From contig NZ_AVPL01000006.1 in assembly GCF_000768695.1 (NCBI RefSeq), forward strand, positions 37,399-101,398: a stretch of DNA of 64,000 bases, given 5' to 3'. Of this stretch, positions 17,478-25,172 are shown in pieces. A model generated the notes under the pieces. The model did no database searches and had not been told where the DNA came from. It worked only from the letters and a program-made list of their open reading frames with translations. This DNA comes from Knoellia aerolata DSM 18566 (GTDB taxonomy: Bacteria; Actinomycetota; Actinomycetes; Actinomycetales; Dermatophilaceae). Each line of letters begins with the position of its first letter. Within the stretch, counting starts at the first letter, position 1. The position numbers were made by a program, and so were the translations under genes.

Positions 17478-18650
17478 TCAGGATCCGACGGTGCCCGACG
17501 CGTAGGCGTGGCTGGCCGCGACGATGCCGGCCACGACCTCGAGCTCGTCGTCGTCACGCGGACCGAAGACCATGGTGAAGCCGAGGCTGAGGCGGCTGCC
17601 CGCCCACGGGTGTGGGGTCCCCCAGCCGTGCGCGACGAGGTCCGCGGCCTGCCCGGGAGGCAGGGCGAGGTGCAGGGACCCGTCGTGGGCGGGGTGGAGG
17701 TGGGCGAACTCCCGGACCTCGGGGACGAGGAAGGCCTCGTCCGGACCCGACGACGCCCCGAGGACGAGACCGCGGGCGCCGGGGACGGAGATCCGGGACT
17801 CGCCGCTGCTCACGTCGGGCAGGCCGGAGATCCGCGCGAACAGCCGTTCCTGGACCGGCACCGGGGAGGTGTCGGACAGCTGCTGCTGGGGGATGCGCCA
17901 GGAGACCTCCGGACGCATTCCGCGACGGTCGGCGAGCCGCCCGCCGGGCACGGTCGGCCACGCGACGCCGGAGCCACCGGTGGTTCGTGCGACCGGTGAG
18001 GTCGTCCCGTGCGTGACGACGTGGGTGAGGCGAGCGCGCAGCCAGCCGACGAGCTGCTGCAGGGCGGACGGGGTGATGGCGTGGCCCCCCGGGTCGCGGT
18101 GCCCCTGGGTGGGGGCACCCGACGCGGTGTGGAGGTGGCTCCAGGTCCGGTCCAGCAGCTCGCGCGGGATGACGGTGTCGCTGTCGCCCTGGGCCACGAA
18201 GACCGGCAGCAACGCCAGGCCGTGGGGGGTGATCGGCACGCCGGCGTCGAAGGGGAGGGTGCCGTAGAGGATCGCTGCACCGGCATATCGGTCAGGGTCG
18301 GAGAGGACGAGCCCACCGGCGAACGCGGCGCCACCGCTGAAGCCGATGAGCACGACCGGGCGCCCGGCCGGAGCGACCCCGTCGAGCCACGCCCCGAACC
18401 ACGCCATCGTCGCCGCCAATGACTCGGCGACGGGGCGGCCGATGCCGCGGTTGGCGAACCACGCGTACCCGCCGCCCTCGGCGATGGGGGCCCGGACCGC
18501 GGCGTACGTCGCACCGGTGGGGAGGTGCGGCGCCAGCGTGAGGATCTCGCGCTCGTCGGAGCCGCGGCCGTGCAGCAGCACGACGAGCGGCTGCTCGGGA
18601 AGGTCTGCGCCGTGGAACGCGACGACGGGAGCGTCGAACGCCGCGGTCAT
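17478..18650 (-). CDS. MhqD-like carboxylesterase fused to a DUF5519 (luciferase) domain
   Basis: A 390-residue fusion. Residues 1-210 are an alpha/beta hydrolase of the phospholipase/carboxylesterase type: LLHGRGSDE, nucleophile elbow GFSGG (Ser105), acid in GDSDTVIP (near Asp156) and His190 in GGHAITPS. Residues ~245-385 match DUF5519, the so-called luciferase domain (EVREFAHLHPAHDGSLHLAL... HGWGTPHPWA). The hydrolase resembles Bacillus MhqD, part of the quinone stress response. Its start overlaps the stop of the upstream dioxygenase by one base (TGATG), so the two are coupled. Substrate and the use of the second domain are unknown. Confidence 0.82.
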   Translation of the reverse strand: MTAAFDAPVVAFHGADLPEQPLVVLLHGRGSDEREILTLAPHLPTGATYAAVRAPIAEGGGYAWFANRGIGRPVAESLAATMAWFGAWLDGVAPAGRPVVLIGFSGGAAFAGGLVLSDPDRYAGAAILYGTLPFDAGVPITPHGLALLPVFVAQGDSDTVIPRELLDRTWSHLHTASGAPTQGHRDPGGHAITPSALQQLVGWLRARLTHVVTHGTTSPVARTTGGSGVAWPTVPGGRLADRRGMRPEVSWRIPQQQLSDTSPVPVQERLFARISGLPDVSSGESRISVPGARGLVLGASSGPDEAFLVPEVREFAHLHPAHDGSLHLALPPGQAADLVAHGWGTPHPWAGSRLSLGFTMVFGPRDDDELEVVAGIVAASHAYASGTVGS

Positions 18651-19165
18651 CACGCGTCGAGTGCGTCGAGCGGCACGAGCTCGGAGGCGGTGCGGGTGCC
18701 CGCCCACCGGGCGATCTCGCCGTCGAGGTCGAGGCGGTCGATGGGGGCGGAGTTCTCGTACTCTCCCCAGCTCGCCCGCGGCAGCATCCACATGACCTCG
18801 AACTCGTTGCCGTCGGGGTCCTGGCCGTAGATGCTCTTCGTCGCGCCGTGGCTGGACTCGCCGCCGTAGGCGCCGAGCTCGACGAGGGTGGCGCGGGCCT
18901 GCGCCAGCTCCCCGATCGTGTCGACCTGCCACGCGAGGTGGTAGAGCCCGATCGCCCCGCGCTGGCGCGGCGGCTGGGCGCCGACGCCGAAGAGGCCGAG
19001 GTCGTGGTGGTTGCCCGAGCGCGGCATCCGCAGGAAGGCCGCGTTGGCGCGGGGCTCCCGCGCGACGACCTCGACGCCGAAGGCGGCCTCGTAGAAGGTG
19101 AGGCTGCGCTCGAGGTCGGCGACGAAGAGCACGGCGTGGTTGAGCCGGACGGCGGCGATGGTCAT
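18650..19165 (-). CDS. VOC-family ring-cleaving dioxygenase (MhqE/CatE-like)
   Basis: A 171-residue VOC protein with the metal ligands of extradiol-type dioxygenases in place: His10 (RLNHAVLF), His76 (GLYHLAWQV) and Glu123 (GNEFEVMW). GNHHDLGLFG fits this group. Paired with an MhqD-like hydrolase it matches the mhqED pair used against quinones and other electrophiles in Firmicutes. The ATG has GAAGGA 5 bases upstream. It is first in the operon and lies behind two MarR-like operators. Confidence 0.82.
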   Translation of the reverse strand: MTIAAVRLNHAVLFVADLERSLTFYEAAFGVEVVAREPRANAAFLRMPRSGNHHDLGLFGVGAQPPRQRGAIGLYHLAWQVDTIGELAQARATLVELGAYGGESSHGATKSIYGQDPDGNEFEVMWMLPRASWGEYENSAPIDRLDLDGEIARWAGTRTASELVPLDALDA

Positions 19166-19198
19166 GACGGTCCTTCGGTGGCAGGGAACGTAGTGGTT

Positions 19199-19245
19199 GT
19201 TGCTTCAAGCAACATCCTGCCAGCAAATAGTTGTTCCGTCAACTA
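19199..19245 (-). promoter_or_regulatory. two MarR-type operator palindromes
   Basis: GTTGCTTCAAGCAAC at 19199-19213 is a perfect 7-bp dyad around one base. TAGTTG (19228-19233) and CAACTA (19240-19245) form a second dyad around 6 bases. Both have the look of MarR/OhrR-family sites, in an AT-rich island 34-80 bases before the dioxygenase start. No MarR gene lies in the window, so the regulator would be encoded elsewhere. The nadE gene ends beside it and should not be affected. Confidence 0.6.
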
Positions 19246-19265
19246 ACCCCTGGACGGGTGGGGGA

Positions 19266-21338
19266 TCAGGCGGTCGGGACGTTCCTCTCGATCTCGGCCA
19301 GCCACGCCGTGGCCGAGACGTCGGACGGCATACGCCAGTCACCGCGGGGCGACATCGTGCCGCCGGCGACGACCTTCGGTCCGTTGGGCAGAGCGGAGCG
19401 CTTGAATTGGTTGGCGAAGTAGCGCCTCACGAAGACCTCCAGCCAGTGCCGGATCGTCTGGAGGTCGTATGCCGGGCGCTCCCCTTCGGGGTAGCCCGCG
19501 GGCCAGTCGCCGCTCGCCGCGTCGGACCAGGCGTGCTGGGCGAGGAAGGCGATCTTGCTCGGTCGGTAGCCGCGGCGAAGCACGTGGTAGAGCGTGAAGT
19601 CCTGCAGCGCGTAGGGGCCCACGGAGTCCTCGGTGGACTGGACCTTCTCGCCCTCCTTGGTGGGGACGAGCTCGGGGCTGATCTCCTGGTCGAGGATCTC
19701 GCCGAGGGTGTCGTTGACCTCGCCCTCGAACTGCTGCGAGGCCACGACCCAGCGGATGAGGTGCTGCATGAGGGTTTTGGGGACACCGGTGTTGACGCCG
19801 TAGTGGCTCATCTGGTCGCCCACGCCGTAGGTGCACCAGCCGAGGGCCAGCTCGGAGAGGTCCCCGGTGCCGAGGACGATCCCGCCGCGCTGGTTGGCCG
19901 CGCGGAAGAGGTAGTCGGTGCGCAGGCCGGCCTGGACGTTCTCGAAGGTGACGTCGTAGACCTCCTCGCCGTCGCCCGCGGGGTGGCCGAGGTCCTTGAG
20001 CATCTGCGTGGCCGCGGGCCGGATGTCGAGGGTCTCGAAGGTGATGCCGAGCGACTCCATGAGGTGGACGGCGTTGGACCTGGTGCCCTCGCTCGTCGCG
20101 AACCCGGGCATGGTGAAGCCGATGATGTCGGTCCGCGGCCGGCCGAGCCGGTCCATGGCCTTGGCGGCCACGATGAGGGCGTGGGTCGAGTCGAGGCCCC
20201 CGCTGATGCCGATGACGATCCTGGGCTGGCCGATGGCGCGCAGCCGCTGCTCGAGCCCGGACACCTGGATGTTGTAGGCCTCGTAGCAGTCCTGGGCGAG
20301 CCGGGCCTCGTCGTCGGGGACGAACGGGAAGCGGTCGACCTTGCGCCGCAGCCCGATGTCGCCGGTCGGCGGGTCGAGCTCGAAGGCGACGACGCGGAAG
20401 GACTCGCCGCCGGGCTCGCCGATCCCCTCGACGCGGCGGTTGTCGTCGAAGCTGCCCTGACGCAGACGCTCCTGGCGCAGCCGGTCGAGGTCGACGTCGA
20501 CGACGGTCGCCCGCGGCCCGGTGGGGAAGCGCTCGCTCTGGCCGAGCAGGTCACCCATCTCGTAGACCATCGTCATGCCGTCCCACGAGAGGTCGGTCGA
20601 GGACTCGCCCTCGCTCGCGGCGGCATACAGGTAGGCCGCGTTGCAGCGTGAGCTGGCGCTGCGGGCGAGGAGGTGCCGGTCGTCGGCGCGGCCGACGGTG
20701 ATGGGGGAGGCGCTGAGGTTGAGCAGCACCGTCGCCCCCGCGAGCGCGGCGCGGTGGCTCGGCGGCACCGGCACCCACATGTCCTCGCAGATCTCGACGT
20801 GGACGGTGAGCCCGGCGACGTCGGTCGCCTCGAAGAGGAGGTCGGTGCCGTAGGCGATGTCGCCGTCCTCGTCGGCGCCGGGCCAGTGCGGGCGGTTGAC
20901 GAGCGTGTCGACCGCGTCGTCGCCGGCGGCGAACCAGCGCTTCTCGTAGAACTCGCGGTAGTTGGGCAGGTAGGACTTCGGCACGACGCCGAGGACGTGG
21001 CCGCCCTGGATGACGACGGCGCAGTTGTAGAGGCGGTTGCCGATGAGCAGGGGGGCACCGACGACGACGACGGGGGTGAGCTGGGCGGTGGCCTCCGCGA
21101 TGGTGACGATGGCGCGGTCGACCTCGTCGAGCAGGACGTCCTGCAGGTGGAGGTCGTCGATCGCGTACCCGCTGAGCCCGAGCTCCGGGAAGAGGGCGAC
21201 CGCGACGCCGTCGTCGTGGAGCCGTCGGACCTGCTCGACCGTCGCCTCGGCGTTGCGGGCCGGGTCGGCCATGACGACGGGCAGCGTGCAGGCGGCGACC
21301 CGGGCGAACCCGTGCGCGTAGGCGTTGCGGAAGTCCAT
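19266..21338 (-). CDS. nadE: glutamine-dependent NAD+ synthetase
   Basis: A 690-residue two-domain enzyme making NAD+ from nicotinic acid adenine dinucleotide, ATP and glutamine. The N-terminal nitrilase-type glutaminase has Glu52 (FPELGLSGY), Lys121 (VVPKSYLPNY) and Cys184 (VEICEDMWVP). The C-terminal synthetase has the ATP pyrophosphatase loop IGISGGLDSTHAL. Length and layout match the long mycobacterial NadE. ATG at 21338 fits the family N-terminus. Its promoter lies in the region shared with the 41-bp palindrome array. Confidence 0.96.
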   Translation of the reverse strand: MDFRNAYAHGFARVAACTLPVVMADPARNAEATVEQVRRLHDDGVAVALFPELGLSGYAIDDLHLQDVLLDEVDRAIVTIAEATAQLTPVVVVGAPLLIGNRLYNCAVVIQGGHVLGVVPKSYLPNYREFYEKRWFAAGDDAVDTLVNRPHWPGADEDGDIAYGTDLLFEATDVAGLTVHVEICEDMWVPVPPSHRAALAGATVLLNLSASPITVGRADDRHLLARSASSRCNAAYLYAAASEGESSTDLSWDGMTMVYEMGDLLGQSERFPTGPRATVVDVDLDRLRQERLRQGSFDDNRRVEGIGEPGGESFRVVAFELDPPTGDIGLRRKVDRFPFVPDDEARLAQDCYEAYNIQVSGLEQRLRAIGQPRIVIGISGGLDSTHALIVAAKAMDRLGRPRTDIIGFTMPGFATSEGTRSNAVHLMESLGITFETLDIRPAATQMLKDLGHPAGDGEEVYDVTFENVQAGLRTDYLFRAANQRGGIVLGTGDLSELALGWCTYGVGDQMSHYGVNTGVPKTLMQHLIRWVVASQQFEGEVNDTLGEILDQEISPELVPTKEGEKVQSTEDSVGPYALQDFTLYHVLRRGYRPSKIAFLAQHAWSDAASGDWPAGYPEGERPAYDLQTIRHWLEVFVRRYFANQFKRSALPNGPKVVAGGTMSPRGDWRMPSDVSATAWLAEIERNVPTA

Positions 21339-21380
21339 GCGGCGAGTCTGTCAGAGCACGCGCATCTTCCCGGTTCGCGC

Positions 21381-21497
21381 TGTGCACTGCTGCACCCCGG
21401 CGCAGCAGTGCAGGCCGGGACTGTGCACTGCTGCGGCCCAGCGCAGCAGTGCACAGTCGGAGTGTGCACTGCTGCGGGACAGCGCAGCAGTGCACAG
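21381..21497. repeat. three palindromes on an exact 41-bp period
   Basis: Three inverted repeats share the arm TGCACTGCTGC and its complement, each around an 8-nt spacer. Unit 1 pairs 21383-21393 with 21402-21412; unit 2 pairs 21420-21434 with 21443-21457 (15 perfect bp); unit 3 pairs 21463-21475 with 21484-21496. Centres fall at about 21397.5, 21438.5 and 21479.5, so the period is 41 bp, four helical turns. Spacers differ (ACCCCGGC, GGCCCAGC, GGGACAGC). They fill the gap between divergent nadE and dinB. I saw no other copy in the window. Confidence 0.85.
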
Positions 21498-21541
21498 CGG
21501 CGCGCGCGAGGGTGTCGGGGGCGGCTGGCAGCGTGGGAGGC

Positions 21542-22582
21542 GTGCTCATCCACGCCGACGCGGACGCGTTCCTCGCCTCGGTCGAGCAGCGTGACCACCC
21601 CGCGCTGCGCGGCTGCCCGGTGGTCGTCGGTCCGCAGGTGGTCGCCTGCGCGAGCTACGAGGCGCGCGCGCTCGGCGTCCATGCCGGTATGCCGTTGCGT
21701 CACGCCCTGCGTCGGTGGCCCGGGCTGCGCGTGGCGGAGTTCCGGGGAGAGGCGTACGAGGCGGCGAGTGCCGCGCTGATGTCGCTGTTCACCGACGTGA
21801 CGCCGCTCGTCGAGCCGGGCTCGATGGAGGAGGCCTTCCTCGACGTGTCCGCCCTCGACGGGGGGTCGGTCGAGGAGGCGGGACGGATCGCGGCCGACCT
21901 GCGCGCGCGGGCCCGGCGCGAGCTGGGTCTCCCCGTCTCGGCCGGCGTCGCCCGCGCCAAGCTCTTCGCCAAGCTTGCCAGCCGGCGCGCCAAGCCCGAC
22001 GGGCTCCTCGTCGTCGACGCCGAGACCGAGGCCCGCGTACGCCCCCGCCTTCCGGTCGCCGACCTCTGGGGCGTGGGCGCGGCCACGTCCGGTCGGCTGC
22101 ACGACGCCGGCATCGTCCACGTCGCCGACCTCGCCGGGTGGAGCGTCGAGACGCTCGTCGAGCGCCGGGTCACCACGGCGATGGCCAAGAACCTCGTGGC
22201 GATCCGGGACGGGCAGGACGACGCCACGATCCGCCTGCCGGGCCCGCGCCGCTCCGTGTCGTCGCAACGGTCACTGGGTCGGGCCACCCGTCAGCGCTCG
22301 GTCATCCGGGACGCCTTGCGCGACAACCTCCTTCGTGCCCTGGATCGGCTCGGAGACGACCCGCGCGCACCCACCCGCCTCGACGTCCACGTCCGGTTCG
22401 ACGACGGGCACACGTTCGTGGCCTCCGGCCCCCTCGGGGAGCGGGAGCGCGACCCGGCCACGCTGGTCCGGAAGGCGCTCGCGGCCCTGGAGCGGACGGC
22501 ATACGAGGACGACGGCCGCGGGGTGGCGATGGTCGGGGTGTCGCTCGCCCTCCCGCCGGCACCGCGCGCGGCCCGGCCGTGA
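21542..22582 (+). CDS. dinB: Y-family DNA polymerase IV, DinB2-like
   Basis: A ~346-residue translesion polymerase. Palm start VLIHADADAFLASVEQRDHP, then VVACASYEARALGVHAGMPLRHALRRWP and GVARAKLFAKLASRRAKPDGL are typical. The residue after Phe10 that normally is Tyr/Phe (steric gate against ribonucleotides) is Leu11 (codon 21572-21574), as in Mycobacterium smegmatis DinB2. The usual Ser-x-Asp-Glu-Ala motif reads SMEEAFLDV, so the catalytic Asp is Glu (codon 21827-21829). The little-finger domain follows with no obvious clamp-binding motif at the C-terminus. Start is GTG 21542, or in-frame GTG 21533. No LexA-type box is seen. Confidence 0.88.
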   Translation: MLIHADADAFLASVEQRDHPALRGCPVVVGPQVVACASYEARALGVHAGMPLRHALRRWPGLRVAEFRGEAYEAASAALMSLFTDVTPLVEPGSMEEAFLDVSALDGGSVEEAGRIAADLRARARRELGLPVSAGVARAKLFAKLASRRAKPDGLLVVDAETEARVRPRLPVADLWGVGAATSGRLHDAGIVHVADLAGWSVETLVERRVTTAMAKNLVAIRDGQDDATIRLPGPRRSVSSQRSLGRATRQRSVIRDALRDNLLRALDRLGDDPRAPTRLDVHVRFDDGHTFVASGPLGERERDPATLVRKALAALERTAYEDDGRGVAMVGVSLALPPAPRAARP

Positions 22583-22585
22583 CGC

Positions 22586-23551
22586 TCAGGGGGTGAGGAT
22601 GACCTTGCCGGTCGCGCGGCGCTCGTCGATGTCGGCGAGGGCGACCGCCACCTCGTCGAGGTCGCGGACGGAGCCGATGACCGGCTCGAGCACGCCCGCC
22701 TCGAGCAGCGGCGCGAGGTCGTCCCACTGCCGGCGGACGAACCCGGGCCGCCCCATCCAGTAGGCCCCCCACCCGACGCCCACCACGTCGAGGTTGTTGA
22801 GGAGCAGCCGGTTGACCTTGACCTCGGGGATCGAGCCGGCGGTGAAGCCGATGACGAGCAGCCGGCCGAGTGGCGCCAGCGAGCGCAGCGAGTCGGTGAA
22901 CCGGTCCCCGCCGACCGGGTCGACGACGACGTCGACGCCGTGGCCCGAGGTGAGCTCGGCCACCGCGTCCTTGAACCCCTCGGCCAGGACGACCTCGTCG
23001 GCGCCCGCCTGGCGCGCGACGTCGGCCCTGGCGTCGTCGGACACGACGGCGTAGACGGTCGCGCCCCACGCCTTCGCGAGCTGCACCGCGGCGGTGCCGA
23101 CCCCGCCGGCCGCCCCGTGGACGAGGACCCTCTCACCCTCGACGAGGCGACCACGGTGCCTGAGCGCGAAGTGGCAGGTGAGGTAGTTCATCGGCAGCGC
23201 GGCGCCCTGGTCAAACGTCACGCCGTCGGGCAGGGGGAAGACCAGCGCCGGGTCGCACACGACCTGCTCCGCGAACCCGCCGAGCAACGGGAACGCCGCG
23301 ACGCGGTCGCCGACCTCGAGGCCGCTGCCGGCCGGGGCCACCCGCACGAAGCCGGCCACCTCGGCGCCGGGGGTGAAGGGCGGCGGCGGCTTCATCTGGT
23401 ACTCGCCACGGGTGAGGAGGACGTCCGGGAAGGAGACGCCAGCCGCCGCGACGTCGATGAGCACCTGACCGGCCGGGACCTCCGGGGTGGGCGCCTCGAC
23501 CACCTCCACCGCGTCGGGTCCGTCGAGCCGGGTCACCATCGCTGCACGCAT
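22586..23551 (-). CDS. NADPH:quinone oxidoreductase family protein
   Basis: A 321-residue zinc-free medium-chain reductase: VLIDVAAAGVSFPDVLLTRGEY, TPGAEVAGFV, the nucleotide site VLVHGAAGGVGTAAVQLAKAWGA and the C-terminal ADIDERRATGKVILTP are those of quinone oxidoreductases. It likely reduces quinones or alpha,beta-unsaturated carbonyls with NADPH. It is tail to tail with dinB, 3 bases apart. A second paralogue is at 14238. Confidence 0.9.
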   Translation of the reverse strand: MRAAMVTRLDGPDAVEVVEAPTPEVPAGQVLIDVAAAGVSFPDVLLTRGEYQMKPPPPFTPGAEVAGFVRVAPAGSGLEVGDRVAAFPLLGGFAEQVVCDPALVFPLPDGVTFDQGAALPMNYLTCHFALRHRGRLVEGERVLVHGAAGGVGTAAVQLAKAWGATVYAVVSDDARADVARQAGADEVVLAEGFKDAVAELTSGHGVDVVVDPVGGDRFTDSLRSLAPLGRLLVIGFTAGSIPEVKVNRLLLNNLDVVGVGWGAYWMGRPGFVRRQWDDLAPLLEAGVLEPVIGSVRDLDEVAVALADIDERRATGKVILTP

Positions 23552-23651
23552 GACCCGATCCTAGGAGCCGGGGCCCGGGCCCCGGGGTACGCGGAGGCGA
23601 GGACCCGCCGTCCCTGTCACGGTGGGTCCTCGCCGGTTCGCCGAGGCTCGC

Positions 23652-24074
23652 TCAGCAGCCCTCCTCCTCGGCGGCGGCCACCCAGGTCATGACCATCTCC
23701 ATCGGCAGCTGGGAGTCCGCACCGAAGTACTCGAGACCCACGCCGTTGGCGCCGTTGGGGTTCATCCGGCCCGTCTCCTTCGGGTCCCCGATCGTCATCT
23801 TCTCGAAGATCTTGATGCCGACCGGGAGACCCTCCGCGCGCAGGGCGGCGTACCCGGCCGCGACCGCCGCATCGCAGGTGGGCGCCTCGATGCCCTCGAA
23901 CTCCGCGCCCATCTGGGCGGAGACGACGAACCAGTTCGGGCTCGTCGGACCGTTCAGCGAGTACATCGGGATGAAGCAGTGGTGTGCGGACGCGGCGCTG
24001 ACGCCGAGGGCGAGGGCCCCCACGGCCCCGACCCCCGACAGGGCCGCTCTGCGGCCCCACCTGCTCTTCAACAT
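23652..24074 (-). CDS. small secreted hypothetical protein
   Basis: A 140-residue protein with a clear export signal: positive MLKSRWGRR, hydrophobic AALSGVGAVGALALGV and a probable cut after SAASA, just before HHCFIPMY. The mature part is ~110 residues, with three cysteines (near the start, at APTCDAA, and the very last residue) that could form disulfides. I do not recognise the family. The ATG at 24074 has GGAGG 6 bases upstream; a longer in-frame extension lacks coding character. It is divergent from the ArgP-type regulator, with a 14-bp palindrome between. Confidence 0.75.
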   Translation of the reverse strand: MLKSRWGRRAALSGVGAVGALALGVSAASAHHCFIPMYSLNGPTSPNWFVVSAQMGAEFEGIEAPTCDAAVAAGYAALRAEGLPVGIKIFEKMTIGDPKETGRMNPNGANGVGLEYFGADSQLPMEMVMTWVAAAEEEGC

Positions 24075-24157
24075 GCTGTTCCTCCTGCTCGGGTTGAGTC
24101 GTGCCCTGGTGGACGCGACCTTCCCGACGGTAGGGAGGGCGCTGCGCAGGTGGGACG

Positions 24158-24171
24158 GGTTCCCGGGAACC
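24158..24171. promoter_or_regulatory. 14-bp palindrome between divergent genes
   Basis: GGTTCCCGGGAACC is a perfect palindrome 38 bases before the regulator start and 84 bases from the secreted-protein start. It sits where a LysR-type regulator would bind to control itself and its divergent neighbour. No -10/-35 pair can be placed with confidence. Confidence 0.45.
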
Positions 24172-24208
24172 ACCCACGAATGTTTCTTAACGGTGGTGAG
24201 ATGCATTC

Positions 24209-25147
24209 ATGAACCTGGACCAGGTTCGCGCGCTCGCCGCCATCGTGGAGACAGGAAGCTTCGAGCTCGCCGCACGCAGGCTCCACCTCACCCCCTCGGC
24301 GGTGAGCCAGCGAGTCAAGGCACTGGAGACGAGCACCGGCCAGGTGGTCGTCCGGCGAGGCTCGCCCTGCACCCTCACCGAGGCCGGCGCGGTGCTCGTC
24401 CGCTTCGCCCGCCAGGTGGAGCTCCTCGAGGCGGAGTCGCACGAGCTGCTCGGCGTGACGCGAGCCTCACCGGCGGTGCTCTCGGTCGCGGTCAACGCCG
24501 ACTCGCTCGACACCTGGCTGCATCCGGTGCTGGAGGCGGCGGTCGCCTGGGACGACACGAGGCTGTCGCTCACCATTCACGACGAGGACCACAGCCTCAG
24601 CCTGCTGAGGAACGGTGACGTCGTCGCGGCCATCACGTCCGAGACGGACACCGTGCCCGGCTGCCGGCAGGTCCCGCTGGGTGCGATCCGCTACGTCCCG
24701 GTCGTGAGCCCGGAGCTGGCCGGACGGTTCACCGTCGGTGGGGCGGTCGACTGGGTGAACCTGCCGGTGCTGCGCTACGACACGAGGGACGACCTGCAGG
24801 AGCGGTACCTCGCCGCCCGTGGCCTGTCCTCCGCGCTCTCTCCGACGACCGTGCCGTCCGCTCCGGGTCTGCGGGCGGCCGCCCTGGCCGGCCTCGGCTG
24901 GATCCTCGTCCCGGAGTCCTCCGTGGCGGGGGAGCTCGCCGACCGACGGCTCGTGGCGCTGTCCGACGAGACCGTCGACGTCGCGTTGTACTGGCACGCG
25001 TGGAAGGTGCCCTCCCCACGGCTCCGGCGGCTCACCGAGGCGGTCGCGCGGGCGGCCGCCGCAGGCCTTCGCCCCGCCCCCGCCCTCGGCCACCCCGTGC
25101 TCAGCGCCCCGTCGCAACCCGTGCCCCGCGCGGCCCGGGGAATGTGA
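24209..25147 (+). CDS. ArgP/LysG-type LysR regulator
   Basis: A 312-residue LysR regulator of the ArgP (IciA/LysG) branch: MNLDQVRALAAIVETGSFEL, helix-turn-helix AARRLHLTPSAVSQRVKALE, and GQVVVRRGSPCTLTEAG. The proteins closest to this pattern sense basic amino acids and drive an exporter. The effector domain runs from about residue 90; the tail after 290 is Pro/Ala-rich. An MFS gene begins 25 bases downstream and is probably co-transcribed. Confidence 0.87.
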   Translation: MNLDQVRALAAIVETGSFELAARRLHLTPSAVSQRVKALETSTGQVVVRRGSPCTLTEAGAVLVRFARQVELLEAESHELLGVTRASPAVLSVAVNADSLDTWLHPVLEAAVAWDDTRLSLTIHDEDHSLSLLRNGDVVAAITSETDTVPGCRQVPLGAIRYVPVVSPELAGRFTVGGAVDWVNLPVLRYDTRDDLQERYLAARGLSSALSPTTVPSAPGLRAAALAGLGWILVPESSVAGELADRRLVALSDETVDVALYWHAWKVPSPRLRRLTEAVARAAAAGLRPAPALGHPVLSAPSQPVPRAARGM

Positions 25148-25172
25148 CGGGCCCACGATCGCTTGTCTCTTC

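Noticed and set aside
21381..21497. CRISPR-like array.
   Set aside because: Only three units, 8-base spacers inside palindromes and no cas genes; the period is 41 bp with near-identical flanks.
21449..21541. N-terminal extension of the polymerase starting at an ATG inside the palindromes.
   Set aside because: The added peptide is the repeat read as protein (Cys/Gln-rich), and Y-family proteins begin just before the first catalytic Asp.
23602..24206. 44-residue extension of the secreted protein upstream of its signal peptide.
   Set aside because: The shorter ATG at 24074 has a GGAGG site and starts a normal signal peptide; the extension would cross the palindrome and the divergent promoter.
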